DNA of 64,000 bases, from contig CAVYYU010000008.1 of assembly GCA_963772805.1 (NCBI GenBank), positions 868,001-932,000 of the forward strand, written 5' to 3'. The translations under genes and the position numbers were made by a program. The notes under the pieces were generated by a model. That model searched no databases. It was not told where the DNA came from and saw nothing but the letters and a program-made list of their open reading frames with translations. The stretch comes from Legionella_A sp963772805 (lineage in GTDB: Bacteria; Pseudomonadota; Gammaproteobacteria; Legionellales; Legionellaceae). Positions within the stretch are counted from its first letter, which is position 1. Each line of letters starts with the position of its first letter. Shown here in pieces: positions 35,954-44,465 of this stretch.

Positions 35954-36736
35954 TTACTCCATAAACCATCCGTGACTGACTACCAAAGATTGACCAGTCA
36001 AGGCATTAGACGGAAAAGATGCAAAAAAGAGGGCTGTTTGTGCGACATCATCTATCGTAGTGAATTCGCCATCAACGGTCTCTTTCAACATCACTTTTTT
36101 AATAACATCGGCCTCGCTGATACCAAGTTCCTTTGCCTGTTCTGGAATTTGTTTATCAACCAACGGTGTGCGCACGAAGCCTGGGCAAATAACATTAGCA
36201 CGTACATTATGGGCAGCACCTTCTTTGGCTACAACCTTACAAAGACCAAGTAAACCATGTTTCGCGGTAACATAAGGCGCTTTTAATACCGATGCTTCTT
36301 TGGAATGAACAGATCCCATATAAATAATAGAGCCACCGCGGCCTGACGCGTACATATGTTTTAAACAGGAGCGCGTTGTTAGGAAAGCACCATCCAGGTG
36401 GATAGCAAGGAGTTTTTTCCAATCGGCATAGGCTAATTTATCAACAGCCTCAATAATTTGAATACCAGCATTGCTCACTAACACATCGACACTGCCAAAT
36501 TGTGCGACAACTGCGTCCACACCATCTTGAACTTGCTTTTCATCGACGACATTCATGGTAATAGCCATAGCATGCCCCCCTTTACTCTCAATTTCTTTTA
36601 CAACGTCGTTGGCTTGAGAAAGATTCAGGTCAGCTATAGCAACTTTCGCACCTGCTTGTGCATAAACTAATGCGATCTCTCTGCCAATGCCACTTGCAGC
36701 CCCTGTGACAATTGCAACTTTGTCTTTTAAGCGCAT
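35954..36736 (-). CDS. bdhA: 3-hydroxybutyrate dehydrogenase
   Basis: 260 residues, the usual length. Short-chain dehydrogenase motifs in order: TGAASGIGR (NAD binding, about 11-19), NAG (about 90), Ser and YxxxK catalytic residues in GSVHSKEASVLKAPYVTAKH (Tyr about 154, Lys about 158), and CPGFVRTPLV. It interconverts 3-hydroxybutyrate and acetoacetate with NAD in the cytoplasm, in poly-hydroxybutyrate breakdown. First gene of the bdhA-patD operon. Confidence 0.92.
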   Translation of the reverse strand: MRLKDKVAIVTGAASGIGREIALVYAQAGAKVAIADLNLSQANDVVKEIESKGGHAMAITMNVVDEKQVQDGVDAVVAQFGSVDVLVSNAGIQIIEAVDKLAYADWKKLLAIHLDGAFLTTRSCLKHMYASGRGGSIIYMGSVHSKEASVLKAPYVTAKHGLLGLCKVVAKEGAAHNVRANVICPGFVRTPLVDKQIPEQAKELGISEADVIKKVMLKETVDGEFTTIDDVAQTALFFASFPSNALTGQSLVVSHGWFME

Positions 36737-37002
36737 AGTTAAATTCCTTTATTAATTTATATTTGGTGTAGGTACAGTATAGAACACTATATTTTTTGTG
36801 GGTGAAAAACTAAAAAATGCAATGAAATTACGATGAATTGATATTATTTTCAGTGGGTAAGTCATCATAATGTTAAATTTGAACAACTAAATTTGCTTAT
36901 CATTAAAACAAGTATATGATTTTGCCCTGAATGTTATAAATCATATAGTTGTACTACCCCGTTAAACTGCTATAGTTTTTATAACATTAAGAAAGGATTT
37001 CT

Positions 37003-39300
37003 GTGGTTATGAGACAAATACAGATACATATCATCACTTTGATTTTTTTCATTTTTATACCGCTTCAGGCAAATTCTGTAGCCCTAAATGAAGATAAAAA
37101 AGTCGATGCTCATTTTGACGTTGAAAGTGCTAATCACCAGTTTGATCAAATTGCTTTAAAGCTATCAACTATAAATCTTGATCCTAAAACACTCAATCTA
37201 GCGATCGAGCAGTTGAATGGGCTTGCAAAGCAAGCTAACCAATGCGTCCAGGAGACAGGCGATAAACTTAGTGATCTAGAGTCACAGATTAAAAATATTT
37301 TTGGCGATGCTTCAAAAAAATTGAGTGGAGTGGACTCAAAATATCTCGAGAATCAACGAACAAACATAACGCAGGAGCAAGCAAAATGCCGTCTATTTTT
37401 GCTTCGTGCGAACGAAGCCTTGCAAGTCTATCGCACAACGTCATTATCATTGCAACAAGAAATCACGTTCACCCAAGGGGAGAATGCGCTGCAAAGAATT
37501 CAGCAAATACCAGATAATTTGACTAAAATCAGCCTGCCCGCCCTCGATCATGAGGAAATTGACAATGCCTTAAGCTGCACTATCTATAGCGTTCCCATAT
37601 TTATTATAGCGTTCATTTTAAGTTGGCGGCTTAAAACTCTGATGCACAAAAAATGGCGTAATAATATTTTAAACCTCATGTTTAACACCGTGGTTCTATT
37701 CCTTGGTTTTATCTGTATTGCTAATTTAGTAATAGTTCAAACGAGTTTTATAAAACTTGAAGATAATATGCTATTTCGGAATACTGTATTAATTGCCCTG
37801 CTTTATTTATTCCTAACATTTCTGTGCAATTTAATTTTTACCTTACGACTTCCATACCTATTCAAACGGTATGGGGTTGACTTCATTTTCTTAAAGCACC
37901 TTTTCATTGCAGCGCTTACCATTTATTTCATACGAGTTATTGGTCTCAATTTATTGGCATTTATTCACGCTCCCACCAACTTAACCCAGCTGTATGAAGA
38001 TTTAATATTGATATCATCGTTATCAGCGATGATGTATTTCACCTTGCTCTTATATTTTTCTCATAGTAATGGGCTAAAAAAACACCGTGGCTGGTCATTG
38101 TTACCTAAGCTTATTGGCCTAATCATTATGGTTTTGTTGACCCTTGATTTTGTTGGCTACTCGATTCTTGCGGTAAATTCAGCCTATATTTTCCTTTCCC
38201 TTTTGCTCGTCTGCACACTTGGCACCGTACTATTTACTGGTGTTTCAAAGGCCTATTTGTTAATTGCTTATAATCCCAAGTATTTGTATCACTTGAAAAA
38301 AATATTTGGTTACTCCGGCGAGCCGCCGTTTGTTGAGTTAATATTGCTTAAAATAATTTCTCAAATCGTAATAATTGTTAGCATGGTGTTTTTATTCGCT
38401 CATTTAACAGGTCAGGCCAGCTATTTCATCGATATATTTTTTAATCACCTGATTGTGGGCTTTAACGTTGGTGGTATTTCAATAGTACCCGTACAGTGGC
38501 TGCTTGGAATTATTGCTTTCTGTTTGTTTTCTTTGCTCTCTCGTCGTGTAGCGACAAAAATAACACGCAGTCTGCAATATGGTAATGACGATGAAGAGAA
38601 ACAAGTTGCCTTTGCCTCAATTGTTTTATACGCAGGTTTTGCATTTTCCTTTATTGTAGGACTGCTTTTGGCAGGCTTTAGTTTTACAAACCTTGCAATC
38701 ATTGCAGGGGCCCTATCTGTAGGAATTGGTCTTGGATTGCAATCAATCGTTACCAATTTCTTCTCCGGCCTTATTCTATTAATAGAAAAACCGATTAAAG
38801 TTGGAGACCGAATTAAAATTGACAATATTGAAGGGGTTGTTAAAAAAGTGAGTGTCCGCTCAACACAAATTGTTACCCCTGCTCAGGAGGACATTATTAT
38901 TCCAAATTCCGATCTAATTACCCACCAAGTAACCAACTACATGTTTACTGATAAATTTTTACGTGTTAAATGCTCATTGGGTATAGCTTATGGCAGCGAT
39001 ACTGAGAAAGTGCGACAAGTCATGATTGATGTTGCTATGTCACATCCTGAAGTCGTGAAAAATTCGTTGAATAAGCCAGTTGTTTTGTTTCGCTCATTTG
39101 GTGAAAGTGCCTTGTTATTTGAATTGTGGTGTCTCATTAAAGATGGAAATAAAAAACACACGGTATCCAGCGATCTGAATTTTTTACTGGACAAAGCATG
39201 CCGTGAAAACAGCATATCCATTGCTTTCCCGCAACGCGATGTGCACATCTCATTTAATCCAGATCAGGTGCCTTGGGTAAAAAAGAAAGATGAATTTTGA
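37003..39300 (+). CDS. Large MscS-family mechanosensitive channel
   Basis: 765 residues. The GTG at 37003 is chosen because AAAGGA lies 6 nt upstream; an ATG two codons later is also possible. Signal peptide (ending QANS), a periplasmic helical/coiled-coil domain (about 30-185), roughly eleven membrane spans, then the MscS pore helix and beta domain (SVGIGLGLQSIVTNFFSGLI, then EKPIKVGDRIKI and PNSDLITHQVTNY, about 575-650). It resembles the MscK/YjeP class and releases solutes on osmotic downshock in the inner membrane. Confidence 0.92.
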   Translation: MVMRQIQIHIITLIFFIFIPLQANSVALNEDKKVDAHFDVESANHQFDQIALKLSTINLDPKTLNLAIEQLNGLAKQANQCVQETGDKLSDLESQIKNIFGDASKKLSGVDSKYLENQRTNITQEQAKCRLFLLRANEALQVYRTTSLSLQQEITFTQGENALQRIQQIPDNLTKISLPALDHEEIDNALSCTIYSVPIFIIAFILSWRLKTLMHKKWRNNILNLMFNTVVLFLGFICIANLVIVQTSFIKLEDNMLFRNTVLIALLYLFLTFLCNLIFTLRLPYLFKRYGVDFIFLKHLFIAALTIYFIRVIGLNLLAFIHAPTNLTQLYEDLILISSLSAMMYFTLLLYFSHSNGLKKHRGWSLLPKLIGLIIMVLLTLDFVGYSILAVNSAYIFLSLLLVCTLGTVLFTGVSKAYLLIAYNPKYLYHLKKIFGYSGEPPFVELILLKIISQIVIIVSMVFLFAHLTGQASYFIDIFFNHLIVGFNVGGISIVPVQWLLGIIAFCLFSLLSRRVATKITRSLQYGNDDEEKQVAFASIVLYAGFAFSFIVGLLLAGFSFTNLAIIAGALSVGIGLGLQSIVTNFFSGLILLIEKPIKVGDRIKIDNIEGVVKKVSVRSTQIVTPAQEDIIIPNSDLITHQVTNYMFTDKFLRVKCSLGIAYGSDTEKVRQVMIDVAMSHPEVVKNSLNKPVVLFRSFGESALLFELWCLIKDGNKKHTVSSDLNFLLDKACRENSISIAFPQRDVHISFNPDQVPWVKKKDEF

Positions 39301-39388
39301 AATACAAAGGAAGAGTAAGCCTCACCACTCATCGACATTCAGATTACAAATTACTCCAAATGATACATTTGTGATACAATAGCACGTA

Positions 39389-40162
39389 ATGAAGTCAATA
39401 ATTGAGTCTGGTTATAAATTGAGGTGGCTGATGCGCGAATTGTTAGGTAAATTGTGGAGCTTGATTTTCCAAAACGTAGATTTGGATGGGAGTGTATTTT
39501 CTGCTCAAATTATCGAAGTAAATCTTGAATGTGCTGCTAATAATGCGTTAGCTAATGCGCTTTCCTCTATCCCTCAAGACGTGACAGCGTTTGATTTGAG
39601 CAAGCATGACCTCGGTAGTTATAGCGGTGCTGCTGTAGCCATCGCGTTTGCCGCTATCCCTGCAAACATCAATGAAATCACTTTAAGCCTAGGTGATATT
39701 AAAGATAGAACCGAAAATGAGTTACGTGCTCTAGGAAAGGCTCTGCCTTACGTTATAAAGATTAATCTTGTAGATAGCCATGATAATCCCGTTAAACATC
39801 CCAAATCAAAGGTTATAAATCGCGCTATAGGTCATGCAATATCTGATATTTATAAAGTACTTCATATAAACGACAGTGGTCCTCAAATACCTGCAGACAT
39901 AATATTTTCCGGCGTTTTACCTTATCTTATAGGCAATAAAAAACCAAGTGACCTAAAATCATTTGTGTATAGTAGCCTCACTCTAGTGCAGCATGCGCAA
40001 AAAGAACCAAATAACGACCCTATTAATGAAGAAAAAGGCGCGCCATACTCAAGCTGCTCCTCATCGAGCAGTTGCGCTTTTTTTTCGCCCTTCTCTGCGC
40101 ACCTGTCCACCATGGGTCGCCATGATGAGAGCATCAAGGATTGGAGCTGTAACATACAATAA
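39389..40162 (+). CDS. LRR-type protein (degenerate), effector candidate
   Basis: 257 residues. About 50-120 contain two degenerate leucine-rich repeats of the pattern ALANALSSIPQDVTAFDLS and AIAFAAIPANINEITLSLGD, followed by DIKDRTENELRALGKALPY, which matches the cap of the LRR protein encoded at 59.3-60.0 kb. The C-terminal half is unrelated and unrecognised, ending in a Ser/Cys-rich tail. Probably a shortened paralogue with a different C-terminus. No signal peptide. ATG start without a clear ribosome binding site. Confidence 0.65.
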   Translation: MKSIIESGYKLRWLMRELLGKLWSLIFQNVDLDGSVFSAQIIEVNLECAANNALANALSSIPQDVTAFDLSKHDLGSYSGAAVAIAFAAIPANINEITLSLGDIKDRTENELRALGKALPYVIKINLVDSHDNPVKHPKSKVINRAIGHAISDIYKVLHINDSGPQIPADIIFSGVLPYLIGNKKPSDLKSFVYSSLTLVQHAQKEPNNDPINEEKGAPYSSCSSSSSCAFFSPFSAHLSTMGRHDESIKDWSCNIQ

Positions 40163-40707
40163 CGGTTGTGAATCACTGCGATGAATTGATCTTGCCCAAA
40201 AATCGGACGAATCTCTAAGCAAACTTTTTAACGTCATATAGTACAGGCGACTTATAGCCGCCATCGAATAAAGTCGCTTTAGATTTCAATAACAGTGAGA
40301 CAATAAGACCGATAAAAATCGATGGTATTTTAATCTCTCGGTACTCGAACTTTCGGCAGACCTGCGTGACTAGAGAAAAAACAACCGTTAATTTAAACGC
40401 CTTTTAAATTCTATTGAGGCACCAACAAGGATCGAAAACAAACAATTCCATGTCTTTTTCACTCAATATCGAGCTATTGTTAACATTATAAGTATGCATA
40501 TCGCACCAGTTGACTCAATTCTTTACATGATGAAAGCAATAGCCGCTTGGTTAGCCCTAGTCCCAACTTCTGAAGGCTCACACGAGACACTGACGATTCA
40601 TCATCAGTCCTTTCTTAAGTATTCGATGCAACTCTATTCTAAAAATTTTCGCACCAACTTTACGGAAGGTTTCAAACAAAACCCGCCTGCTCCCAAGCTT
40701 TTGGGAC
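40163..40707. other. Intergenic region, one dispersed repeat, otherwise nothing recognised
   Basis: About 545 bp. Contains the 25-bp repeat GAACTTTCGGCAG-n12 at 40347-40371, 21 of 25 bases identical to 23317-23341. A 94-codon frame on the + strand (40494-40778) runs through the terminator of the neighbouring gene and is not believed. Confidence 0.4.
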
Positions 40708-40732
40708 AAAAAAAAGCCCACACGAAGTGGGC
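40708..40732 (-). terminator. Intrinsic terminator of the small exported Cys-rich gene
   Basis: On the minus strand GCCCAC-TTCGT-GTGGGC (40732 to 40716) is followed by eight T (40715 to 40708). It lies 38 bp after the stop at 40771. Confidence 0.9.
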
Positions 40733-40770
40733 AAAAATAGACAGACATACGCCTATCGTAGTGTCGAAAA

Positions 40771-41076
40771 TTATTTAGCGGGCGCCGCCACATCCTGACC
40801 TGGTTTAGCCTGGTCTATGATAGCCTTAGCGTTCAAACCAGACTGTTTTTTGACGATCGTCGCACAAAGGCCGTCATGCCAGAGACCATCGACACCATAG
40901 TTTCCAGTGATTGCAGAACCATTTTTTGAGCAACCATCGTAGCAAGTGCCGTTGCCTTTCTGATGCGTTCCTGTGCATGTAACACCTTCAGGGAGTGCCA
41001 GGGCATTGGTAGTGAAACCAAAAAGTAAAACCGTTGACAATACAATTGGAGAAATTGATTTTGAAGCGCTGCTCAT
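40771..41076 (-). CDS. Small exported Cys-containing protein
   Basis: 101 residues, ATG with an AAGGA site about 8 nt upstream. Signal peptide of about 27 residues (SISPIVLSTVLLFGFTTNAL, cleavage near ALA). The mature part has four Cys (VTCTGTH, GTCYDGCSK, GLCATI) and a charged, Ala-rich tail. Family not recognised; probably periplasmic and disulfide-bonded. It has its own terminator, so it is a single-gene unit. Confidence 0.75.
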   Translation of the reverse strand: MSSASKSISPIVLSTVLLFGFTTNALALPEGVTCTGTHQKGNGTCYDGCSKNGSAITGNYGVDGLWHDGLCATIVKKQSGLNAKAIIDQAKPGQDVAAPAK

Positions 41077-41395
41077 TTTTAATTATCCTTAATCAAATTG
41101 CGGCAATAATGGCGTTACCGCGACGCCTAACAGTTAACCCCACATAAAGCCTAAAATTAGATCGATTTATCAATATCGAAGCAATTTGTAAGGTTTTTAT
41201 GTTTGAATATTATAGTTGTAATTTAAAAAAACGCTAATTTATTAAGGTGCCATCAAGCAAACAATCAGTCTGTATTAAATAAGGGATAAATGGTGATTAC
41301 CGTGTGAAATGTCAGCAATAATTTAATATTAACTATATAATTAAATTATAAAAGTGGCACTCCCAATTGATATCTTTAGTCATTTAAGGATTTTA

Positions 41396-41452
41396 ATGCT
41401 AAATGAATCCCAAAAAAAAGAACCAGAAGTGACACAGAACATAATCACTGAC
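41396..41452 (+). pseudogene. 5' remnant (19 codons) of the IS-interrupted diguanylate cyclase gene
   Basis: ATG at 41396 preceded by AAGGA with 5 nt spacing. The 19 codons (MLNESQKKEPEVTQNIITD) end exactly at the IS3-A target duplication GAC (41450-41452), and join in frame to codon CGA at 42889 once the IS and one GAC are removed. Confidence 0.88.
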
Positions 41453-41530
41453 TATAGTGGGTCAAGAAATTCAGACCACTAAAGCAGGGTAATTAAGATA
41501 TAATCCTCGCTCATAAACAAGGTTACAATA

Positions 41531-41824
41531 ATGAGCGAAAAGCGTAAAAAATACACTCCAGCAGAAAAGGCGAAAATTGCGCTGGAGGCGATTAAAGCCG
41601 AACTAACATTAGCACAAATTAGCTCAAAATATGGAGCCCATGCGACTCAAATTAATGCATGGAAAAAACAAGCGTTGGCGCTGTTTCCGGATTTATTTAG
41701 TGATAAGAACAAATCGGAGACTACTGATTATGAAAACCAACTTGGTGAATTATATGAACAAATTGGCCGTTTAAAAGTAGAAAATGATTTTCTAAAAAAA
41801 AAGTCTGAGGTGTTCAGTGGATGA
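41531..41824 (+). CDS. IS3-A OrfA, copy 3
   Basis: 97 residues, identical to copy 1. Confidence 0.93.
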   Translation: MSEKRKKYTPAEKAKIALEAIKAELTLAQISSKYGAHATQINAWKKQALALFPDLFSDKNKSETTDYENQLGELYEQIGRLKVENDFLKKKSEVFSG

Positions 41825-42653
41825 TCGACTCGGCTGGATTGAAACCCGTCATCCCTTGTTATCGGTGCGCCAACAGTGCGAAATACTGGATCTAAGCCGT
41901 TCCAGTGTTTATTATGCACCACGGCCCAAAGTGTTCAGCGATGAGCAGCTGGCATTGCTACGCTTGGTCGATGAAATTTACACGAAATACCCGTTTTTTG
42001 GTACAAGGCAAATGAGCGATTATATTTCCTTGCATAATCAGCCATGTAAACGCCATGAGACACGATGGGCCTACGAGCACATGGGGTTACACTCACTTGC
42101 ACCAGGCCCGCATACGAGTAAACCGCACCCGGAGCATAAGGTATATCCATATCTGTTACATGACGTCGAGATTGTACGACCATGTCAGGTTTTCAGCACG
42201 GATATAACCTACATTCGGCTGAAACACGGGTTTGTGTATTTAATCGCCGTCATAGACTGGTACAGCCGTTTTGTGCTGGATTGGCAGCTCAGCATCAATA
42301 TGGAGGCTGATTTTTGTGTGGAAACGCTTGAGCGAGTATTGGCTCACTCACGTTGTGATATATTTAACACCGATCAGGGGTCGCAGTTTACAAGCAAGGA
42401 TTTCACTGATGTTCTTAAAAAGCATCAGATTGATATCAGCATGGACGGTAAAGGCCGCTGGGCAGACAATATTTTTGTTGAACGTCTATGGCGCTCAACA
42501 AAGTATGAATGCATATACCTACAGGAGTGGGAAAACGTAGTCTCAGTAAGGGATGCGATAAGAGAATACTACCGTTTTTATAATTACGAAAGACCGCACC
42601 AAAGTCTTAACGGGCGAACACCCAGCGAGATTCATAGAAAAATATTACACTAA
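41817..42653 (+). CDS. IS3-A OrfB, copy 3
   Basis: 278 residues, identical to copy 1, intact DDE triad, -1 frame relative to orfA. Confidence 0.93.
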   Translation: MDDRLGWIETRHPLLSVRQQCEILDLSRSSVYYAPRPKVFSDEQLALLRLVDEIYTKYPFFGTRQMSDYISLHNQPCKRHETRWAYEHMGLHSLAPGPHTSKPHPEHKVYPYLLHDVEIVRPCQVFSTDITYIRLKHGFVYLIAVIDWYSRFVLDWQLSINMEADFCVETLERVLAHSRCDIFNTDQGSQFTSKDFTDVLKKHQIDISMDGKGRWADNIFVERLWRSTKYECIYLQEWENVVSVRDAIREYYRFYNYERPHQSLNGRTPSEIHRKILH

Positions 42654-42897
42654 ATGGTGCGCTATCGCGCCGTTGTGTGTAATGGGGCTCTGCCCCAAAC
42701 CCCAGGATATTTGAAGACGTGATTCGAATAAACAGGGTGTAGGATTCGGGCAACAAAAGCTGCCCGGAATCACGTCACGGTCATCGCCGTCCCCGGCTGT
42801 GCCGTGGCTTAATGATAATAGAAATTGAGCGAGAAATTATATCTTAACTTTTTGTTAAAATGGTCTAGATTTTGCGCCCGCTATAGACCGAGTTAAG

Positions 42898-44367
42898 TTG
42901 CTGAATCACAATCTATTATTTAGCATCCCAGCTAATCTTATATGCTCATCGATAATTGTCGCCGGTCTTTATAAAGTGATGAATACCACTTGGCTTATCT
43001 TCTGGTTGACGGCTTTATTACTTGTTTTAACTCTTAATATCGGATTATTTTGTTTTAATCATTTTAGGCCGTTTTCCACTCGACTGTATTTGATGTTTTT
43101 ATTGGGACTAACAATATTATACGGCAGTTTATGGGGGGTAGCAGGTTCATTACTAATACCTAACAATGACCTACTACATCAAATGCTAGTCGTTATCATC
43201 ATAATTGGCGTTGTGTCAGGCGGACTTCACACTTTCCAATCAAATTTAGTGGCGAGCTTATTATTTTTTACTCTAACTATATTTCCGTTAATTTTCTGGT
43301 TTTTTTTCCAAGAGACGCATCCTCATAATTTACTTGGAATTGCATTATTGACTTATTTTTGTTTTATGCTGATGGTCTCTTGGTTAGGGTATAAACAACT
43401 GAATAACAACCTTAAGTTACGTTATGAGAATCTGGATTTGATTGACAAGCTGTTTTCCTCTAATACGATTTTGGCAGAAAGTGAATCACGTTTTCGTTCT
43501 GCATTTGATTTTGCAGCTATTGGCATGGCTTTAGTCTCACTTGAAGGACGATGGCTAAAAGTCAATAAATCTCTTTGTCTCTTAATTGGCTATACAGAAG
43601 ATGAATTATTAGCCATTGATTTCCAGACCATTACTTACCGAGAAGATTTAGATATTGATTTGAATTATGTACAGCAATTGTTAGCTGGAGAAATAATAAC
43701 GTACCAAATGGAAAAACGCTATATTCATAAAAATGGCAGCATCATATGGGTTCTACTAAGCGTATCGTTGATTCAGGATGCAGAAAACAAACCACTTTAT
43801 TTTGTTTCACAAATTCAAAATATTGACGCTCAAAAAAGAGCCGAACAAGAACTTAAATACATTGCATACCATGACGTTTTGACCGGTTTAGCAAATAGAA
43901 AGCAATTACAGGCATCTTTTGAACTCGCATTAGCTTATGCGAAACGTCACAACACTATGATTGCAATTATGTTCCTAGATCTGGACTATTTCAAAGCGGT
44001 TAATGACACGCTAGGGCATGATATTGGTGACCTCTTATTAATACAGATAGGTTTAAGATTAAAGGCACTGCTGCGCTCAACGGATATTTCTGCCCGAATA
44101 GGCGGTGATGAATTTATAGTCGCGCTTACCGAGCTATCTCATATAGAACAAGCGATTGATGTGGCAAAAAAAATATTAAGTGCCTTAGAAAAACCAATAA
44201 TCATAAAGAAACATAAGATAGAAATTACAGGTAGTATTGGCATAAGCCTTTACCCCAAAGACGGCAATGCTTTAGAGACACTTATCAAACAAGCAGACAA
44301 AGCATTGTATATTGTAAAATCAGAAGGAAGAAATGGTTTCAGAATTTTTATACCTGAAGCCTCATGA
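42898..44367 (+). CDS. Membrane PAS-GGDEF diguanylate cyclase, N-terminus cut by IS3
   Basis: 489 residues from a TTG at 42898; the native frame extends back to 42889 and, across the IS, to the ATG at 41396 (511 residues ancestral). Five or six membrane spans (about 5-165) are followed by a PAS domain (about 195-315, ESRFRSAFDFAAIGMALVS) and a GGDEF domain (about 325-485). The active site RIGGDEF is intact, and RSTD five residues before it is a canonical product-inhibition site. It would make c-di-GMP. Whether it is still translated depends on the TTG or on transcription from the IS. Confidence 0.85.
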   Translation: MLNHNLLFSIPANLICSSIIVAGLYKVMNTTWLIFWLTALLLVLTLNIGLFCFNHFRPFSTRLYLMFLLGLTILYGSLWGVAGSLLIPNNDLLHQMLVVIIIIGVVSGGLHTFQSNLVASLLFFTLTIFPLIFWFFFQETHPHNLLGIALLTYFCFMLMVSWLGYKQLNNNLKLRYENLDLIDKLFSSNTILAESESRFRSAFDFAAIGMALVSLEGRWLKVNKSLCLLIGYTEDELLAIDFQTITYREDLDIDLNYVQQLLAGEIITYQMEKRYIHKNGSIIWVLLSVSLIQDAENKPLYFVSQIQNIDAQKRAEQELKYIAYHDVLTGLANRKQLQASFELALAYAKRHNTMIAIMFLDLDYFKAVNDTLGHDIGDLLLIQIGLRLKALLRSTDISARIGGDEFIVALTELSHIEQAIDVAKKILSALEKPIIIKKHKIEITGSIGISLYPKDGNALETLIKQADKALYIVKSEGRNGFRIFIPEAS

Positions 44368-44465
44368 TCATCAGAAAATACAACACACCTTCAAGCCATG
44401 TGAAAATGCGTCGAAATTAGGCATAAAAAAGGTCTGTACGGTTGGCCATGGTTTTAATGAGCCCA

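Larger units (their letters stand above)
41453..42885 (+). mobile_element. IS3-family element A, copy 3
   Basis: 1,433 bp flanked by the 3-bp duplication GAC (41450-41452 and 42886-42888). Appears identical to copy 1 by reading. Confidence 0.95.

Noticed and set aside
40494..40778. 94-codon + strand frame before the small exported gene
   Set aside because: It crosses the intrinsic terminator and the 3' end of the opposite-strand gene; no ribosome binding site or family.
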